This document shows positions 60,430 through 64,000 of a DNA stretch of 64,000 nucleotides, piece after piece. Source of the DNA: Pseudomonas sp. 7P_10.2_Bac1 (GTDB taxonomy: Bacteria > Pseudomonadota > Gammaproteobacteria > Pseudomonadales > Pseudomonadaceae); NCBI RefSeq assembly GCF_025465935.1, contig NZ_JANLNV010000068.1, positions 52,764 to 116,763 on the forward strand. Reading direction: 5' to 3'. Both the position numbers and the translations under genes were made by a program. Numbering within the stretch: position 1 is the first letter of the stretch; every line of letters begins with the position of its first letter. The notes below the pieces were generated by a model. The model had not been told where the DNA came from and ran no database searches. It saw only the letters and a program-made list of their open reading frames with translations.

Positions 60430-61326
60430 TCAAATCAGGCTGTAAGCCTCGGCCTGCTTGATCAGCCAGTCGCGGAAGGCTTTTAGTGATGCGGACTCAA
60501 TTTTGCGTTCCGGGATCATTAGGTAGTAAGCCTTGTTGCTGGGCAGTGTGTGCGGGTTGGCGATGACCAGGCGTTTTTCGGCTAATTCGCGTTGAATCAG
60601 GAAGGGAGGGATCAAAGCGACCCCCATTTCGTGTAGGGCGGCTTGGGCCAGCATCGAAAACAGTTCGTAGCGCGGTCCGGTCATGTCGCGCGGCACGTTC
60701 ATGTCTTGTGCGTTAAACCATTGGCGCCAGGCGTAGGGGCGGGTGGTTTGTTGGAGCAGCGGGAGTTCGGCCAATGCCTGGGCACTGAGGCTTTGCTGTG
60801 TGCCCAGGAGTGATGGGCTGCAGACGGGGAGTGGGTTTTCACCCATCAGGCGGTAGGACGATGTGCCGGACCAGTCGGCATCACCAAAGTAGATGGCCGC
60901 GTCGAAGTCGGTGTCGGCAAAAAGAAACGGGCGCGTACGGTTGGTCAGGTTGACGGTGACGTCGGGATGCTTTTGCTGGAAATCCTTGAGGCGAGGTAAT
61001 AGCCATTGCGTGCCGAAGGTGGGTACGACGGCCAGCTCAATGGTATTGGCGCCTTGCTGCCCCATCACGGACAGCGTGTCGCGTTCTACAGCATCCAGTT
61101 GTGTCGCAACTCGGCGGCTGTAGGAAAGGCCTGCTTCTGTCAGTTTCACGCCGCGTTTTGAGCGTCTGAAGAGTTCTACGCTGAGGAATGCTTCAAGGCT
61201 GGCGATCTGTCGGCATATAGCTCCTTGGGTGAGGGATAGTTCGTGTGCGGCCTTGGTGAAGCTTTCATGGCGTGCTGCCGCTTCAAAACTGATCAGGGCT
61301 GCTGTGCTGGGGATTTTGCGACGCAT
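60430..61326 (-). CDS. gcdR: LysR-family regulator of glutarate degradation (GcdR-like)
   Basis: 298 residues from MRRKIPSTAALISFEAAARHESFTKAAHELSLTQGAI, with GAGGAAG 6 bases upstream; the frame opens five codons earlier. N-terminal HTH and C-terminal effector domain of the GcvA-like LysR group. It lies head to head with gcdH, the arrangement described for GcdR in Pseudomonas, where it activates gcdHG in response to glutarate. The symbol rests on that position and family. Confidence 0.85.
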   Translation of the reverse strand: MRRKIPSTAALISFEAAARHESFTKAAHELSLTQGAICRQIASLEAFLSVELFRRSKRGVKLTEAGLSYSRRVATQLDAVERDTLSVMGQQGANTIELAVVPTFGTQWLLPRLKDFQQKHPDVTVNLTNRTRPFLFADTDFDAAIYFGDADWSGTSSYRLMGENPLPVCSPSLLGTQQSLSAQALAELPLLQQTTRPYAWRQWFNAQDMNVPRDMTGPRYELFSMLAQAALHEMGVALIPPFLIQRELAEKRLVIANPHTLPSNKAYYLMIPERKIESASLKAFRDWLIKQAEAYSLI

Positions 61327-61484
61327 GTACGGCTTCCTCACTAAAGGGGGGCATAAGTAGCGTTTTTAATCGTCACGAAGTGAGAAATTATCACAACGGC
61401 GTGCTGAATCCTCGTTTGTGCTTCTGATAGGAGGCGACCTAGGATCGGTGCACGACATTTGATCTATTTCGCGAGGGTTCTTTC

Positions 61485-62666
61485 ATGGCGGGTAAAGCAA
61501 GCTTCAACTGGGTTGATCCACTGTTGCTGGATCAGCAGCTCACTGAAGAAGAGCGCATGGTGCGTGACAGTGCTGAGCAGTTTGCTCAAGACAAGTTGGC
61601 GCCACGTGTTCTGGAAGCTTTCCGTCATGAGCAGACTGACCCGGCGATCTTTCGTGAGATGGGTGAGACGGGGTTGCTGGGGGCGATGATCCCTGAGCAG
61701 TACGGCGGCAGTGGCTTGAACTATGTCAGCTATGGCTTGATTGCCCGTGAGGTTGAGCGCGTTGACTCGGGTTACCGCTCGATGATGAGTGTGCAGTCTT
61801 CCTTGGTCATGGTGCCGATCAATGAGTTCGGTACGGAGGCGCAAAAGCAGAAGTACCTGCCGAAGCTGGCGTCAGGTGAGTGGATTGGCTGTTTTGGTCT
61901 GACGGAGCCCAACCATGGTTCTGACCCTGGTGCGATGATCACTCGTGCGCGCTCGGTGGATGGCGGCTACAGCCTGACGGGCAGCAAAATGTGGATCACT
62001 AACAGCCCAATCGCGGATGTGTTTGTGGTCTGGGCGAAGGACGATGAAGGCGACATTCGTGGCTTCGTTCTGGAGAAAGGCTGGAAAGGTCTCAGCGCCC
62101 CGGCGATTCACGGCAAGGTTGGCTTGCGTGCATCGATCACGGGCGAAATCGTGATGGATAACGTGTTTGTGCCACAAGAAAACATCTTCCCGGATGTTCG
62201 CGGTTTGAAAGGTCCTTTCACCTGTCTTAACTCCGCTCGCTACGGCATCTCTTGGGGCGCATTGGGTGCGGCAGAGTTTTGTTGGCACACGGCGCGTCAA
62301 TACACGCTGGATCGTCAGCAGTTCGGGCGGCCATTGGCGGCGACCCAGTTGATCCAGAAAAAACTGGCTGATATGCAGACCGAGATTACGTTGGCCTTAC
62401 AGGGTTGCCTGCGCTTGGGGCGGATGAAGGATGAAGGAACCGCAGCGGTCGAGATTACGTCGATCATGAAGCGCAACTCGTGCGGCAAGGCCCTGGATAT
62501 TGCGCGTATGGCGCGGGACATGCTGGGTGGTAATGGTATCTCCGACGAGTTTGGGGTGGCGCGTCATCTGGTCAACCTGGAAGTGGTGAACACCTATGAA
62601 GGGACGCATGACGTGCATGCTTTGATTCTTGGGCGTGCGCAGACGGGCCTTCAGGCGTTCTATTAA
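61485..62666 (+). CDS. gcdH: Glutaryl-CoA dehydrogenase
   Basis: FAD enzyme oxidising and decarboxylating glutaryl-CoA to crotonyl-CoA in lysine and glutarate breakdown. 393 residues, acyl-CoA dehydrogenase fold: [74 protein letters not shown] and [20 protein letters not shown] with the catalytic Glu in YEGT. Operon with gcdG (14-base gap); divergent from gcdR. Confidence 0.95.
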   Translation: MAGKASFNWVDPLLLDQQLTEEERMVRDSAEQFAQDKLAPRVLEAFRHEQTDPAIFREMGETGLLGAMIPEQYGGSGLNYVSYGLIAREVERVDSGYRSMMSVQSSLVMVPINEFGTEAQKQKYLPKLASGEWIGCFGLTEPNHGSDPGAMITRARSVDGGYSLTGSKMWITNSPIADVFVVWAKDDEGDIRGFVLEKGWKGLSAPAIHGKVGLRASITGEIVMDNVFVPQENIFPDVRGLKGPFTCLNSARYGISWGALGAAEFCWHTARQYTLDRQQFGRPLAATQLIQKKLADMQTEITLALQGCLRLGRMKDEGTAAVEITSIMKRNSCGKALDIARMARDMLGGNGISDEFGVARHLVNLEVVNTYEGTHDVHALILGRAQTGLQAFY

Positions 62667-62680
62667 CAGGAGCTTGGCTC

Positions 62681-63901
62681 ATGGGTGCTTTATCGCATTT
62701 GCGGGTGCTGGATTTATCGCGAGTACTGGCTGGCCCATGGGCGGGGCAGATTCTAGCGGACCTTGGCGCTGAGGTGATCAAGGTCGAGCGCCCGGGTAAT
62801 GGCGACGACACGCGCGCCTGGGGGCCGCCCTTCCTTAAGGATGCTTATGGTGAGAGTACGGGGGAGGCGGCTTATTACTTGTCGGCTAACCGTAATAAGC
62901 AGTCGGTAACCATCGATTTCACCAAGCCTGAAGGGCAGCGCCTTGTGCGGGAGTTGACGGCGAAGTCCGATATCTTGATCGAGAATTTCAAGGTGGGTGG
63001 TCTGGAGGCGTATGGGCTGGATTATGCGTCGCTGAAGAAGGCCAATCCTCAGTTGATCTATTGCTCTATTACTGGCTTTGGTCAAACGGGGCCTTATGCC
63101 AAGCGGGCGGGCTACGACTTCATGATTCAGGGGTTGGGTGGGTTGATGAGCCTGACCGGTCGGCCTGAGGGTGAGGAGGGCGCGGGTCCGGTCAAGGTCG
63201 GGGTCGCACTGACGGATATTCTGACGGGGCTTTATTCGACGGTCGCCATTTTAGCGGCGCTTGCGCATCGTCAGCTTGATGGTGGTGGGCAGCATATCGA
63301 TATGGCGTTGCTGGATGTGCAGGTGGCGTGCCTGGCGAACCAGGCCATGAATTACCTGACTACGGGCGTATCGCCCAAGCGCCTGGGTAATGCGCACCCT
63401 AATATTGTGCCGTATCAGGATTTCCCTACGGCGGATGGCGATTTTATTCTAACCGTGGGCAATGACAGTCAATTCCGCAAGTTTGCGCAGGTGGCTGGGC
63501 GGCCGGAGTGGGCGGATGATCCACGCTTTGTCAGTAATAAGCAGCGGGTTGCTAACCGTTCTGTCCTGGTGCCGCTCATTCGGCAAGCAACGGTCTTCAA
63601 GACAACGGCGCAGTGGGTGGAGCAGTTAGAGGCGGTGGGCGTGCCGTGTGGGCCGATAAATGAGCTGGCACAGGTGTTTGCCGATCCGCAGGTGCAGGCG
63701 CGGGGGTTGGCGCTTGAGCTTCCGCATGCGTTGGCGGGTTTAGTGCCGCAGGTTGCAAGCCCTATCAGGTTGTCTGAAACGCCGGTGGAGTATCGTCGGG
63801 CGCCGCCATTGTTGGGCGAGCATACTGAAGAGGTGCTGGAGCGGGTGCTTGGGTTGGGAGCGGTTGAGTTGGGGCTTTTACGCCAAGCCAGTGTGTTGTA
63901 G
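62681..63901 (+). CDS. gcdG: CaiB/BaiF CoA-transferase (glutarate CoA-transferase)
   Basis: 406 residues, class III CoA-transferase: LSRVLAGPWAGQILADLGAEVIKVERPG at the start, YYLSANRNKQSVTIDF, ENFKVGGLEAYGLDYASLKKANPQLIYCSITGFGQTGPYA and GYDFMIQGLGGLMSLTG with the catalytic Asp. Makes glutaryl-CoA from glutarate with a CoA donor, likely succinyl-CoA, feeding GcdH. CAGGAG lies upstream of the ATG. Its stop codon is inside a 19-bp perfect inverted repeat. Confidence 0.9.
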   Translation: MGALSHLRVLDLSRVLAGPWAGQILADLGAEVIKVERPGNGDDTRAWGPPFLKDAYGESTGEAAYYLSANRNKQSVTIDFTKPEGQRLVRELTAKSDILIENFKVGGLEAYGLDYASLKKANPQLIYCSITGFGQTGPYAKRAGYDFMIQGLGGLMSLTGRPEGEEGAGPVKVGVALTDILTGLYSTVAILAALAHRQLDGGGQHIDMALLDVQVACLANQAMNYLTTGVSPKRLGNAHPNIVPYQDFPTADGDFILTVGNDSQFRKFAQVAGRPEWADDPRFVSNKQRVANRSVLVPLIRQATVFKTTAQWVEQLEAVGVPCGPINELAQVFADPQVQARGLALELPHALAGLVPQVASPIRLSETPVEYRRAPPLLGEHTEEVLERVLGLGAVELGLLRQASVL

Positions 63902-63939
63902 CTATATAGAGGGGGCGTTAGCCCCCTCTATATAGCTAC
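63898..63939. terminator. Perfect 19-bp inverted repeat that includes the gcdG stop codon
   Basis: GTAGCTATATAGAGGGGGC and its exact reverse complement with a GTTA loop. The TAG stop (63899-63901) is in the left arm. No T-run follows (ATCTCTGC), so it may act as an RNA-stabilising hairpin or need Rho help. Confidence 0.7.
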
Positions 63940-64000
63940 ATCTCTGCTGAAAAGACGTTAATTGATAGATTTGCTTAATTAGCGCTTGACTCGTTGTTCT

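Overview
The window is a piece of a Pseudomonas chromosome. Gene content and order (cfa, folE2/zigA zinc-stress genes, uvrD, pycAB with a LysR regulator, aspA, purEK, pstSCAB-phoU, pntAAB/B, gcdHG with gcdR), moderate-to-high GC and several families of Pseudomonas-type REP palindromes all point to the P. fluorescens/P. fragi side of the genus. The species is an inference. I see no rRNA, tRNA, prophage or CRISPR; most of the window is core genome with small accessory patches.

Layout. 1-4.3 kb: 3' end of a metal P-type ATPase, cyclopropane fatty acid synthase, a secreted protein, cardiolipin synthase and a DUF3617 protein. 4.4-8.3 kb: zinc-starvation island, with folE2 divergent from zigA, a DUF1826 gene and a second COG0523 GTPase; two Zur-like boxes lie in the divergent promoter. 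8.4-16.4 kb: DUF3301, pdxY, thioesterase, CPA2 antiporter, SMI1-like, Tim44-like and uvrD. 16.6-24.7 kb: GGDEF-EAL protein, RpiR regulator with an operator, a 95-bp tandem repeat block, LysR regulator and two-subunit pyruvate carboxylase. 24.7-26 kb: an internally deleted HipA-like gene with an XRE partner gene. 26-31.7 kb: acetyltransferases, PaiB-like, MocR-like, polyamine deacetylase, AraC regulator. 31.7-37.2 kb: asparaginase, AgcS symporter, aspartase and a LysR regulator (asparagine/aspartate/alanine metabolism). 37.4-41.5 kb: purE-purK and small envelope and housekeeping genes. 41.8-51.3 kb: MHS-type transporter, pstS, pstC, pstA, pstB, phoU and a response regulator, with two Pho boxes. 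51.5-55.1 kb: DUF4105 protein, three DUF2388 paralogues and DUF1127. 55.4-63.9 kb: CoA transferase, proton-translocating transhydrogenase, and gcdR/gcdH/gcdG for glutarate (lysine) degradation.

Most unusual region: 24.8-25.9 kb. A HipA-family gene has lost about 190 internal codons in frame (the catalytic part of the kinase) yet keeps both ends, an ATGA overlap with an XRE regulator gene, and a promoter holding three 14-bp operators (TGCA-N6-TGCA) spaced exactly 41 bp apart. Other points worth a second look: abutting IS3-type terminal repeats with nothing between them; a long hairpin in the agcS leader; an intrinsic terminator inside the purE leader; a possibly leaderless, Pho-box-driven pstC; a cluster of DnaA-box sequences inside the linker of a MocR gene; and CTGTAC half-sites crowded upstream of the DUF1127 gene.
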